DNA of 64,000 nt from Siniperca chuatsi (lineage: Eukaryota > Chordata > Actinopteri > Centrarchiformes > Sinipercidae), in contig NC_058045.1 of the NCBI RefSeq assembly GCF_020085105.1, forward strand, positions 8,136,333 to 8,200,332, given 5' to 3'. Shown one piece after another: positions 12,263-24,741 of this stretch. Position 1 is the first letter of the stretch. Each line of letters begins with the position of its first letter. Below the pieces are notes generated by a model that saw only the letters and a list, made by a program, of their open reading frames with translations, did no database searches and was not told the DNA's origin. The position numbers and the translations under genes were made by a program.

Positions 12263-15200
12263 ATGGAAGAAAATGAAGACGTTAGTGGAAGGACGGTGGT
12301 AAACAAAAAGCATAAACTTCGCAGGATATCATCGAGGACGTCCATTACAAGTGTCATCAGCGCTGCAGAGCCATCTCCACAAACACTCCGGAGAAACAAC
12401 TCCAAGAAGTAAGTAGATCATGTCAAAAATATGTGATATCATTATATGTGATACTTTATTTGGAGGCTTGTTTGAAATGTAATATGACTTTAGCACATTT
12501 CAAGCTAACGTTAACCGCTGTGACGGGCAGGGCTGGCATTGTAACTGGCAAAGGATGCCTTCACGTACACCTCGGAAGCCATATTTTCGGATGTTGTGAC
12601 CACGATTTGGCATGCATAAAAAATGTTTTATTAACTGTAACTAAATGTATAACATAATAAACGTCTGTTTTTAGCTGGCTGTTTTTTATTTGTTTTTTCT
12701 ATTTGTTTTTTATTAGCCTATACAATGTAAAATGCCAATTACAATTTAGGAAAGCCCAATAAAGATGTAAATTTTTATGTTACTTGTTTTGTTTGACCAG
12801 CAGTCTAAAACCCAAAGATATTCAACTAACAATGATGTAAAATAGAGCAAATCAGCAAAAGTCTGTCATTTTTGCTTGATAAATTACTTTTAAAAATATC
12901 AGTCACTTTTCTATTGATTGTTTAAGTAGATTAATGGACTAATCATTTCAGCAGTAGTGTAAGTCAGATACACCAATAAGGTATATCAGCATATGTTTAA
13001 TATCTGCAGATTTAAACTGTATCAGTTCTGTATTGTTTGTATTACCAATACTGGCCAACTGCAGGCTATTTTCATGATTTCTCTGCCTGTATTTCACTTA
13101 AATGTAGCAGTCTTTTGAATAGCAACACAATAATATTTCATGGTCTTCTTTAAACTCACTCAGTTGCCATTAGAAAGGCATGTCTGTATAGTTAAACCTG
13201 TACTGCACCTATATTTTTTCTGGCAGACTGTATTAATACCTGCAGATAGGGTTGAGAAAATTCTCAATATTTGTGTCAATATATCACTGCATTCCCAGAA
13301 TGCAGTCATTTATGATTTAAGAAGTGCTAAAAATAATATAGGAATATTTTAACCTACATGATTATTAGCTTGTAATTATTGCTCTGTTTACATTTTGACA
13401 TGCTTTTTGCCCCTTACAAATCACATCTCAGTGACTTAGCAGATAAATGCAACTTTAACAGTTATTTTCATTACTTTCTTGGCGTTTTCTTGTAATCCTT
13501 GGAGGCAGGGTTACAAAAAATAAGTTGTGTAGTAGTGTGTTCAGCTGACCTTGTCCTTGACAGCACCCTCAGGGTATCAGTCACTAAGAAGAAAACATTG
13601 TAACTGTCTGTAGCTGCATTGTTTTATCACCATAACTGACTTTTTTCAGTCCAGCTACTTATATGGTTTTAAATATTAACATCCCTCAGTCATCATCCAC
13701 AGCGTTTGACATATTTAAAACAAAACAGTGACTTTAACAAAAATGGCATACAAAAGGCATCCATCAAATTAACAGAGCTGAAATGCATTCCCTATAAGAA
13801 CAATGATTCTCTATCTATCTATCTATTCTTCTATCGTCTCCTCGAGATATGAGGAGTCATAAGATAGCTACCCAGAACAAACCAAGCTGTTGTTTTTGAA
13901 ACTGAGATGAATTTCAGTCGTGTTTGAATGCCTTGACTTGAAATTTGTGGTGTGTTTCAGCTGGCAATGTCTGCACGTATGATTAGATCAATAGAAGAGA
14001 AACGTCCTCAGCAGAGTATTTGTTACCACATAGACGGTTAAAAAAATAAAATGAGCCAAGCTGTCACTCTGCAATGAAGCAGATATTAACTTGTTTTCAT
14101 TGTGCTTGAACATTGCTTATTTGTCTAATTTCCTGTAGACCTCCACTGCAGAGAGGCAGCTCCTTCACCTTTCTCACTCCTGGGACTCCGTGGGACTTCA
14201 GTCTAGTGAGTCAATGTTGAAAACACAGTATTACATGTTATGAGCCAAACTTATTTCATATCTTGTACATGTATCTCTAATTGATGGAATTCCATGTTGT
14301 TATGAGTATTTTGGGCTATCATCCTTAAATTTATATTAAATGATGTTGATGTGAGATTAAATGATGTTGAGATGTTGCTGCAGATATATTGTTTGAATTC
14401 TCAGTGGACTTGTGAAAGTAACCAGTGCGTGTTCTTATGTTGCTGCAGAAGAGAAAGCGCAAAGAGAAGGAGGATGACACAGTCAGTCTGTCCAGCTTCG
14501 ACCTCAAGGTGAGAGTCAGGGCAGCTTCCTGTTTGTCCGCTGTGTGCAAGTCTAGTGTAGCACTCTATGTGTCCTCACAACAAACTTTAATCCGTCTGCA
14601 TGACTCAGGTAGTCGCCACGGACAGCCATGATGCTCTCATTTGTTATGAGCTCAGGATAATCCCACTATCCCTTAGACTGTGTCTGTGTGAGGAAATAAA
14701 AATGGTGAAAGAAAATCTGAGGCACATTGTCCCTAAGCATGATCACAGTCTTTTGGCTCTGTGAAAGCAGTTTAATACACTTTCTATACAACATCATCAA
14801 CCCACATTTCCATTTTGATACTATGACATTAAACTTTTATAAAAGTCAGCTATAATATTTGAGAGCGGAATAGAACAGTGGAGTTTTTCCTGACAAGTTT
14901 GTGGTTTCACAGCAATATAAATCACACTAAACAAAAGCAGTGCTTTACAAAATATCAAATATTATATTGTAAGTAATAAAGGAAAAAAGTATGTGACAGA
15001 AATAGGAAATATCTGATTTCTGAAAATGCAGAACAGCATTTTTTATCATGTGTTGAACAAAATCAGTTGGTAAAAGTTTTATTCACAGTGTGTAATTGCG
15101 AGCCTATACCGTATTATTCAAGGTAAAGTTTATTTCCTTGATCCCCAGGAACCCAGTAACAAGCGTGTGCGACCGCTGGCCAAAGTTTCATCCCTTGTCA

Positions 15201-18200
15201 ACTTGATATCTCCCTCAAAGAATGGAGCAGTGCGGCGCTTTGGCCAGACCATCCAGGTAAATGCTATGCTCTGGTGACACTCACTCAACAAATTTACCAT
15301 GTAGAATTTTTAACGGGTAGAATTCACGTTTGACTGTAAAAAAAAAAATTTTTTTTCCCCTAGTCAATGTCATTACGTGGTGATGCCAAGTCACCAGGGA
15401 TGTCCCTCAAAGCCAGCAGCAAGACAGCAGGTCCCACTCCCACTAAACGTAGAAACAGCACGCTGTGGTCGGAGACGCTGGACGTCCATCAGAAGAGCAC
15501 ATTCTCCACCAAAGAGATCAAGAGACAAGAGGTTCTGCAGTTCAGTCTTTTTAAAGTCTTAAGAGCGCAGTCACCTTAAAAGTAAAGCAGAAAAAGTAAC
15601 TTGATTTCTCTTGTGTTTCTTCTCCAGGCGATTTATGAGCTTTACAGGGGAGAGCAGGATCTCATCGAAGATCTCCAACTTGCACGAAAGGTTAAAACAT
15701 TTTTTTATATAAAATGATATAAAAGAAATCGAAACATTTATGCTCCCTGTTGTAAACTTTTTTTGTGCTCGTACTGCTGCTTTTCTCACATTTAGGCATA
15801 CCATGATCCCATGCTAAAACTCTCCATCATGACAGAGGAGGAACTAGCTCACATATTTGGGGACCTGGATGCATACATCCCCTTACATGAGGGTAAGTTA
15901 CCACCAACCATTCTTGGACTTAAAGGTCCAGTGTGTAACATTTAGGAGGAGCTATTGGCAGAAATGGAATATAATATTTATAAGTATGTTTTCATTAGTG
16001 TATAATCACCTGAAAATAAGGTATGTTTTCATTACCTTAGAATAAGCTGTTTTTATCTACAGAGGGAGCGGGTCCCCTTCCACGGAGATCGCCATGTTTC
16101 ACCACCATGTTTCTACAGTAGTCCAGAACGGACAAACCAAACACTGGCTCTAGATAGGGCCGTTCGCTTTTTTCACGGCCACCGTAGTTTCTCCTACACA
16201 CTTAGAAGGTTAGGGTGATGCGAGCGGTATTCAAATGGTTGCAAACTGCAATTTTTTTTATCTGCAGACTTATTGATGAAACTGACGGAGGGAACTGGCC
16301 CCGATGGAACAGTAGCGCAGATTGGACAGATAGTTATAGACTGGGTATGTATGCTAGCACACTATGTTTACCTTACACCCATTATCTTCAAATATGATCA
16401 GTTTCCGCATGTAAAAAGAGTGTAACTGTTACTGTATCTTTTCAGCTGCCTGGTCTGAATGATTACAAAGTCTACTGCAGCAACCAGCTTGCAGCCAAAG
16501 CCCTGCTAGACCAGAAAAAGCAGGACAGGCGGGTCCAGGACTTCCTGCAGCGCTGCCTGGAGTCCCCCTTCAGCAGGAAGCTTGACCTCTGGAGCTTCCT
16601 GGACATCCCACGTTCACGCCTGGTGAAATACCCACTGCTGCTGCGAGAGATCCTCAGACACACTCCTCCCGATCACCCAGACGTAGCCAGTCTGGAGAGA
16701 GCTGTATGTTATCCACGTTACATACCTATGCAGTCACAGACAGTGTTGTTGCTTATATTTTGCTGATAAATAAAATGGCTATTATTTCACTGATTTAGTC
16801 TTGTGTGTTTTGCCAAATAGCACAACTGATAAGTCTTTCTTTAATTATCCAGATCACTATAATCCAGGAGATTCTGTCTGATATCAACATGAGAAAAGGG
16901 GAGTCTGAGTGCCAGTATTATATAGACAAACTGGAGTATCTGGATGATAAGCAGCGGGACCCTCTCATAGAAAACTGTAAGACCCTACTTTGTCATGGAG
17001 AGCTGCGGAACAAGAGTGGCTCGGTGAGAATTAGGATTACTCTCCTTATTATTACCATCGATATCAATACATGTTGTTTGTCTTGTGTAAAAATAAGTTT
17101 CATTCTCTATTAATGTGTTACTTCACAGAGGCTGCATGTGTTCCTCTTCTCTGAGCTCTTGGTTCTGACCCGACCGGTGACCCGGAACGACAGGAGCTGT
17201 TTCCAGGTGTATCGACAGCCCATCCCAGTTCGGGACTTGGCTCTAGAGGACCTGCAGGATGGAGAGATCCGCATGGGGGGGTCCTTCAGAGGGGCTTTCA
17301 CCAATGGAGAGAAAGGTGGGTTAAGTTGAGTTGCACTCCATCTGTTGGTGGAGCATCTGCAGTGGCTCAGTTGGGCTGAGGCATTTTCTTTTGTGTCACG
17401 TAGTTATCTCCCCCCACCAACTCCTGAGTGAAATATCTGACTCTTAAACAGCAGCTAAATGTTCCACAATGTTTCTTCAGCTAGTCGCTAACTGTGTATG
17501 TCTGCTGTTTGGTGCTGAGCAGGTGGGTTTATCAGAGCTTTTTCACTGAAAACAGCTACCTACTAGGGCTGGAAACATGCTTGTGAAAGTGGTGAGAGCG
17601 AACCAAAACCTTTGACCAAAACTGTGAAGTTGTGGGCGGTAAACCACTTTCACATTATACATAGTCATTTGATCCATTGTTAATATGAAAATATTAATTA
17701 GAGCAGCTTTAAATTAATTGTGCTGTGCTGACAAGTGGTCTATAACAATGTGATGAAGGAGGAATTAAAATAGAGAGGATATGTACAGTATTTTGGGTGG
17801 AGCAGGGGAGTTAGGATAGTGCGTGGGTTCCCTAGCTTGGGGCCCTGGCAGGATCAGAGTTCACAGTCCTGATGGCATGGGGAAGTAAACTATTTTTGAA
17901 AGGAAGTGCCATTACACTAGATTTTTGTATCCTAGACTTTGCTGCCTTAGCAGATCCTGTTGACTGTTTTTCTTTCTGTGTCCATCTAGCTAAGAACGTT
18001 TTTCGTGTAAGCTCTATGGATCCATCCCACGGCCAGTCCCACACCCTGCATGTCAACGATGTCTACCACAAGCAGCAGTGGCTCAACTGTCTACGCACTG
18101 CGATGACCCAACAACAGGGGGCTCCGCCTAACGTTCGGCAGGGAGAAGCTGTCAGAGCCAAGCGTCACTCCTCCACTATCTCAGCCACCACCTATGGTGA

Positions 18201-18321
18201 TGAGACAGACGAGAACTGTCCACCTGTCTCTGGCCCTAAACTCAGGCCTCAGACTCTCTCCAAAACCAGACTGGACCAGAAGTTACAAGGCTCACTTAAG
18301 AGGAAGGAGACTGGAGTGTAG
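12263..18321 (+). CDS. net1: NET1, Rho guanine nucleotide exchange factor (complete, 12 exons)
   Basis: Exons: 12263-12408, 14139-14205, 14449-14508, 15149-15256, 15364-15531, 15628-15690, 15796-15892, 16268-16344, 16446-16703, 16853-17023, 17129-17315, 17990-18321; phases join to 577 codons plus stop (human NET1 596). NET1 loads GTP onto RhoA and shuttles between nucleus and cytoplasm. The N-terminus carries RGSSFTFLTPG and the basic KRKRKEKEDD, as in the long isoform with nuclear localisation signals. EPSNKRVRPLAKV and GAVRRFGQTIQ follow. The DH domain spans about residues 181-345, with the conserved RLVKYPLLL helix at 320-328. The PH domain spans about 380-500. The protein ends in KRKETGV, a class I PDZ ligand (human ETLV). 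The ATG has a good context (AAAATGG). The exon 5 donor (GAG|GTTCTG) is weak. No first exon for the short isoform was found. Confidence 0.95.
13811..13827. repeat. Short CTAT tetranucleotide repeat
   Basis: About four CTAT units in NET1 intron 1. Confidence 0.8.
15920..16254 (+). repeat. MITE family C, copy 1, in NET1 intron 7
   Basis: It begins TTAAAGGTCCAGTGTGTAA and continues with AGGAGCTATTGGCAGAAATGG, GAGGGAGCGGGTCCCCTTCC and GGTTGCAAACTGCAATTT. The same units occur in reverse at 38991-39345. Homology ends only about 13 bp before NET1 exon 8; the last 35-40 bp of the family are missing here. Confidence 0.75.
17340..17715 (+). repeat. Repeat family E, copy 2, in NET1 intron 11
   Basis: Shares ACTCCTGA..AAATATCTG, GCTAGTCGCTAA, TTTGGTGCTGAGCAGGT and AGAGCTTTTTC..TGAAAACAGCT with 2150-2556. 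The right end (GCAGCTTTAAA) also resembles the end of copy 1. Confidence 0.55.
17760..17905. repeat. Probable fish repeat fragment
   Basis: GAGTTCACAGTCCTGATGGC followed by ATGGGGAAGTAAACTATTTTTGAA resembles the teleost repeat that reads ...CAGTCTGATGGCCTGGGGGAAGAAACTGTT. Recognised from memory only. Confidence 0.4.
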
Positions 18322-18996
18322 ACATTTAACCTGACAAGGGTTCACAAAGGGAATCCTCTCAGACATGTACGCAACACATCCTGTTTTGAGTGTCTGTCAG
18401 TGAATTTTCATGCAACCACTGTTTTTTGTGCTTTTGCTTTGTCTTTGTAGCTGCACTGAACAAGTCTTTCCAATCATTTCCGTCCAAATGAATATCAAAT
18501 ATTAGTCTTTTAAAAAGTGTAATTAGTTTACCCAAAAAAAGGTGACATTTGACAGTGTGACTGAAATGTATGTTTACACCAGCTAAATGTGTGTGGAATT
18601 AGGATTTTTTTGTGTCTAAGTTAAAACAACTTTATACCACTTATAGCTATTGAAATTTAGTTTCATCGTTCATTCCAGTGTCGGCACATTTAAAATTGTC
18701 TCAATTTTTTGCTGTAATCAAAATGTAAGTGCATCTATATTATAGGCAGCATGTGTGCAAGTTGTCTGTTGTAAGTGTTATCTGCGCCAAGATAAGGGAT
18801 CAAGAAACTGAGAAATTGCAATGGCCTCAACTGTATGTGCAGAAAGCCGTTGGGTGAGAAGTCTAAAAATGTTTGAGATTAGATACAAGATAATGAGTAA
18901 GAATATTGACCATGGTTACGATAAGGTAAAAACATTTCTTGGGGAGATTGAATGAATCTGGATGTATTCAGTGAAAAGTTGTTACTTGGGAAAAAA

Positions 18997-19002
18997 AATA
19001 AA
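18997..19002 (+). terminator. NET1 polyadenylation signal
   Basis: AATAAA about 675 bp after the NET1 stop codon, followed by a T-rich stretch. It implies a 3' UTR of roughly 0.7 kb. Confidence 0.6.
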
Positions 19003-20870
19003 ACATTTAGTTTGTACTTTTAAAAGAGTCCTGAGTATTACTGACTGCAAAATCATGTTACAACACACCAACATCCTCTCGGTTGTACTTTGACCCCTCA
19101 GTCACTTCCTTGTACTGTTGTCAGAGCTGTCCAACAGCATGTTGCAACATTTGTCAGACGAACAGAAGCTGCTCTTAAGTTTTCTCCTTTCCACTTAGTG
19201 TGTTGAAATATTATATATCCTTAATGTAGTTTAATGAATTTTTCAGTTACAATTGTAAAGGCAGTAAGCTCTTTAAAAAAAAAGGTCTTGAGTTTTCCAT
19301 TTACTCTCTTGAAACCTTAAAAACCCACTGAAAAAAAAAAATCACTTGTACTGGTAGATGTTCAGTTCAGAAGCATGTTTGATTTTCACTGTAGTTCTTA
19401 TTATCAAATGCTGATGACTGCTTGGTGCGACTTTGTATATGAGCTTGATCTGCCCTTCAGTCAAGCTTATGTTTTGCCTGAAAGACTTTGAATACTAAAT
19501 AAGGGCCTATGAAATATATGCATTAACAGAGCTGCTTTTATGTACCTGCAAAGCTAGATTTACACGTAGGTAAACTATTGCTAAATATACAGATCGGGCT
19601 TCCTGGATGGTTTGACTCATCTGGTTCACTGTAATTTGGGTGGTGTCTGAGACAAGATCAGGGTCATAAAGTTCCAATCAATATGTCCACAGCAACCTGT
19701 GCCTTTCAAAGTCCTGCCACAACCTCAACTGCACGCCAGATCACTTACCCATTTGACTACAGAGGCCTCTCTCGTGTCGGTGAACCTGCAGTATTTTTAG
19801 CTCATGATCTACCACTAACACTAGCAGCTTTTCAACAACTTTACTGAAACCAGCTTCCTTTTTCTGCTCAAGTAAGACACTGTTAGATGTGCAGTTTTTA
19901 GCTGCCAATGTTGGGTGTCCATGCAGTCTTTCTGGTGGGGTTATAAAGGTTAATATACAACCACCTGGCATTTGTCTCCCCCATCCATTCACCATTGCCC
20001 CAATTACTCTTTTTGGTAAAGAGTAGCCCAATGGTTCCCCAAGGAAAAAAAATCTCTTGCTATCCTGATGCCCTACTCTTACAAACTTAACACCTGCTTT
20101 CCCTAGAGGTGATCAGTGGAGACAGCTGATACGGCAGCTGTGTCCAGGTAGGGATCAAATGACATCGAGCTCAGGGAAGTTAAAGTGTTTTAGATTTTCA
20201 ACACAATTTTCTGTTTGGTCTGACATTGCCCTTTAAAAGCTTAAAGAATATACCTAGAAATGGATTATGTATATAAATCAGGTACCAAATATTGGAGTTA
20301 CTGTAAAGTGACAAATAAATACCTTTTATGAACTTTATGCAAGAAAACTGTTCAACCTCTCAGACCTAATTTAGCTCATCTTTTTGTGGCTTCTTGCCAT
20401 AATTTCCTACCACACTCCTCTACAAATATGTTTCTAAGCTTGTTTATTGACTTTTTGGCTAACCTTAGCTTTAGAGTTAGTTTGCACAAGTCCTGGAAAT
20501 ATCCTGTATGTCCTGTTCTTCCACTCACTTCCCATTTCTATGCACGAATTAGTTAGAATTATACACTGTTGCAAAACAAACAAATCCATGCCTTCAAATG
20601 ACTCCATTCATGCATAAAGTTAATGTTTTAGTAGGAACTGTTTGTTGGTTAGTTAGTCCGGTTAAACAGGAAGTAAGTTAGCACTTAAACTAGGCAGCAG
20701 GCTAAATTAGCAGCTGTGGTGTTAGATGTACGCTCAAAATACTGAGTAAACGCTAAATCTTCAAATTACGAGCGTTATCACATTCATTCATACAATTTGT
20801 CCTTGTTCCAGCTGTACTTTTTGTCGTAAAGTTTTTTAATGTTACGTGACGTTATTTTTCTCGTCTTTCC

Positions 20871-20896
20871 TAGCTAGCTAGCTAGCTAGCTAGCTA
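20871..20896. repeat. CTAG/AGCT tetranucleotide repeat
   Basis: Perfect (TAGC)n of about 26 bp, followed by TAACGG. Confidence 0.9.
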
Positions 20897-21651
20897 ACGG
20901 TCGGTAGACTGCTCACACTCAGGGAGGAAGCCAGAAATAAGTAATCAGTTCAAGCCCCCCAGTGTACCCCAACTAATTATTATTTTTTTTTTTTAATATT
21001 TCATTTATTCAGTTAACTGTTAAATTATGTAAATCTTTAATTCTGTATATTCCCCAAGTTTAAGGTTTAAATGTCTTTTTTTTTAGCTGCATGTTTTTGT
21101 GTTATCTTCCTGTACATTTATTATTGGCACTGTGCAGTTTCAAAGCCTTCTCTGAACTGTCAGGAGAAATACTCCTATGTCCTTTTTACATATTTTGTTA
21201 AATGAAAAAAACATATGTAAAAGGCACAGATATTGATACCCAACCGATGTCCTTTATGTGTGTTTTTGTTGGCCTAAAAGCAAAGTAATTTCAGTCATAT
21301 TTAAGAATATTGAGTCTAAACATACTGGAATAAGCCTGTTAAATACCCACCATAGGTTTTTAAATTGTATACTGTAAACTCCCTATTATGTGGGGCTTTA
21401 AAATCTTGTCTTGGCTAGCCGGTTAATTAACTTGTGATCTCTGCGGGGCATCGGTAAGAATACAGATGGACTTGGTTTCAACTCCACAGATGAAGTGTTC
21501 ATGTACACTTGTGGGTTTCTAGGTGTGTGAATGTTGTTCTAAAACAGAAATATTACAAAAAGAAACTATTAACTTTCACTGCATCATCAATAGAACTTGG
21601 CAAATTGCTTTAACTACTATTGTATTTCTACACTGATAAAATTATCAAACT

Positions 21652-21905
21652 TAAAAGGGACAAGTCACCCCCAAATCAAAAATACATATTTTTCCTCCTA
21701 CCTGTAGTGCTATTTATCCATCTAGATTGTTTTGGTGTGAGTTGCCGAGTTTTGGAGATATCGACCGTATACATGTCTGCCTTCTCTCAAATATAATGGA
21801 ACTAGATGGCACTCGGCTTGTGGTCATGACCCGGTTACTCAAGATAATCCACAGACCTTGTTGTGATCAGGGTCATGTAGGAACTATTTACTTTCTACCG
21901 AACTA
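21652..21905 (+). repeat. TTAA-flanked MITE family A, truncated copy
   Basis: Starts TTAAAAGGGACAAGTCACC, then CCTGTAGTGCTATTTATCCA, GAGTTGCCGAGTTTTGGAGA and ACCTTGTTGTGATCAG. Matching segments occur at 53840-54240 and 63488-63900. The right arm is missing; unrelated sequence follows AACTATTTACTTTCTACCG. Confidence 0.65.
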
Positions 21906-24741
21906 CACCTGCCAATCGTATCACCGCGCAGAAATCTTGGACGAGAGGCTTAGCAACAATAATATTTTAACTTTTAGTTCGATACTGCTAGCTTACCTAG
22001 CACCACTGAGCTAGCTAACGTTACAGGTCAGCTGAGGTGGACGCCATTAATGTTTACATCCTGCGCTGTCACGAGCACGAACCTCTCGTCCTTAAGTAGG
22101 TGAACGCTTCCTACAGGTGTATGCAGCGAATAGATGCAAAGCATTCAACCAAATTAATATTGTTAATAAACCAAATGCAAATACTATGTAATATAGCCAC
22201 AATTATTTGTTCAATATCTGAATCTTTCACACACACACACTCAATTAGCCCAAAAACAACACTTACCTTTAAACTACAATAAAAAGGTGGACTTACAATA
22301 CTGCACAATATACACAAGAACCAAGTCCATTAATCTGCCACAGAACTTTCAAAAAGACCCAAAACTTTTAAAAGAAAAATCAGAAACTGTGCTGCCTCAA
22401 TTGGTCTCCTCACCTGATTGGCTGTTCCTTAACTAGCTAATTAAGCATAACTCTACCCACTACCTATACTATTCACAACACTCCCCCAGGTTGCGAAAAA
22501 ACCTTAAATTCCCCTTAAGAAAATAGAGGACATGACCTCATTTTTTTTTTTATATTTTGGATTGATTTACATAGATTACATACTTGTGCCTTTCATTGTT
22601 AAACGCAATTTATTTTTGAGATCACATATCTGGTAAAACACTGTTTCTGTTCATGTAATTAATGATCACGATCCAACATTTTTCACCTAATACCAGTCAG
22701 GCTCTGTACCAGCAGTTCATGTTTAAACATGTTTTTGTGCAAGTCAGACTGAACGAATGCATTTATTGTCTGCTCTTGGGTGCATCTCATTTCAATTTCA
22801 GGTGTTGGCTGCAGATTGCTCTCATATAATCTTAAGTAGGTTCCTCTCTAACCGACCAGCCTGATATCTCTGCACTGGATGTCAGTTCTGTGACAACTTT
22901 GGGACAGTGGTTGTCTTTCATTTGGTTCCAACTAATCTTCGCCTGCCCACTCTCAGCAGCCAGTGTATGCCTGACTGCCTTACAATGGATCTGTCTGTGA
23001 GGCCTGTTCAAAGGGCTGTTGTCCAGCCATTTACAGATTTCTTAATGCAAATTGTCTGAGGTCTCTTCACCCAGTCCTGTGCAGAAAATATTCACTTACC
23101 GTAAAGTTTCCGGCCCCAGTTCTCCCTAAGAAGATTACAGCAGTAACTGGACTTGGATATCTATTTACAGACAATAATTCCTCAGTCAATCTTTCTGAAC
23201 TCCATCATGTAATGATATCTGCAATGTACTTCAGTTTCTGCACTGTCACAAAGATTTACAAATCATCTCCCCACTATTTGAAATGTTGAGGGATTGATTT
23301 TTATGTAAACCACATTTAAATTCATAATGTAATTATTGCTTTTTAACAAAATTTTGCCCTTAATTTTTGCATTTATTTTGCATTATGTAAGCTCTTGAAA
23401 CTTGAGGTTGAAGTTTTGTAATCCAGCACAGTGAAAGTCTGCAATATGTTTAGACAATGTTACATAATAGTAGGTAGGTATTACTACAATTTTTTAAATG
23501 CAGATTGATTTGAAAAGTCTGGACTGAATTACCTCAGCAATATTTTGCTTAAAGGAACATTATTAGAAACAAACAAGAAAAAAAAAAAAACAATAACCAA
23601 TTTAGATTTTTGATGCTTGAAGCTCAGTTCCAATAGGAGACACAACACTGAAGAATTGTTTTTAAAATAGTCCGGTAGTGGTCTATTTATTTACACAAAT
23701 TGAATAGAGGTAGAACAATCTGTATTATTTACAAATTTACATTAAAAATAAATAGTTACAGTACATATACAAATACATACAGTGATATAATCGTAGTAAT
23801 CAACATACACATACAACTACATGTTCCCTCTGGGTTCAGTAAAGGTATTACAGGACCTATGATGAAATCACATTTACATTCACACTTACTTGGTCATGAT
23901 GAGCAAGACAAGTTCAGATTTATATATTTCAAGCTCCATTAAACAATACTTTTGATATTGACACTGATTCAAATGACTCCAAGTCATGTGAAATGGTCGG
24001 TAGTGTTGCCAAAGCCTCTGGAAATTAATCTGATCAGATCAGCCAAAATAATTAATAGCACCTGTGTGGGTTTACCATGGGTGTGGCCTTTTGGCCTTCA
24101 CACAGACTGTAAGGTTGAGTTTCACCTCTCTTAACCACCAGGAGCAGCCATTTCTCTTGCAAACAAGCTAAAGACAAACATGACAAACTAACTGTGCACT
24201 ACCTGCCGAGTATGAAACAGCATAGTTTAAGTAAATGAGTGGTGAGTAAAGATATTTTCCCTATGGTGAGTTGGTGGACCAAGCTAGAGGTAAAAGCAAT
24301 TAAATATTGAACTTAACATTCATTTGGTGGCCATAAACATGACTCCATTGGGATGCTCCTGTTGCTCTGTATCTGCTGGATGTGTCATTAGGCAGCTGTT
24401 TGCCAACAAGTTAGCCATAACATCTTGATAAGCTGATGGTGCCTTTTTTAAGGCTGTCTTTTTCTTTTCCCAAATGGTCAAAAAATCTGTTAATGCAGCT
24501 TTAAGTTAATGAGCAAATTAAGCCCTTTTTAATTTGCTTGGGTAAACAGTCTGGTTATTTAAGTTATGACATCTCTCTGCACCCTACTAGTCTGGCAGTG
24601 TTAAGACATTTCATCTGAGCTGCACTTCTGCAAACTTCCACATCCTGTCATATGACTTCCCAGACAGAGAACAGAGCCAGCAGATATATCTGGTCTAGAT
24701 TTAACCCTCTAATAGATGCATCTTAAGTTCCCCATAGGTAA

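Larger units (their letters stand above)
19003..24741. other. Tail-to-tail intergenic region between NET1 and ASB13
   Basis: No exons recognised. It contains a CTAG microsatellite (20871-20896), a truncated MITE (21652-21905) and AT-rich sequence; the last part may be ASB13 3' UTR. The minus-strand open frame near 19741-20031 has no family signature. Confidence 0.5.

Noticed and set aside
12409-15148. First exon of the short NET1 isoform
   Set aside because: I looked for a start resembling MVAHDE... spliced to exon 4 and found none; it may be absent or too diverged.
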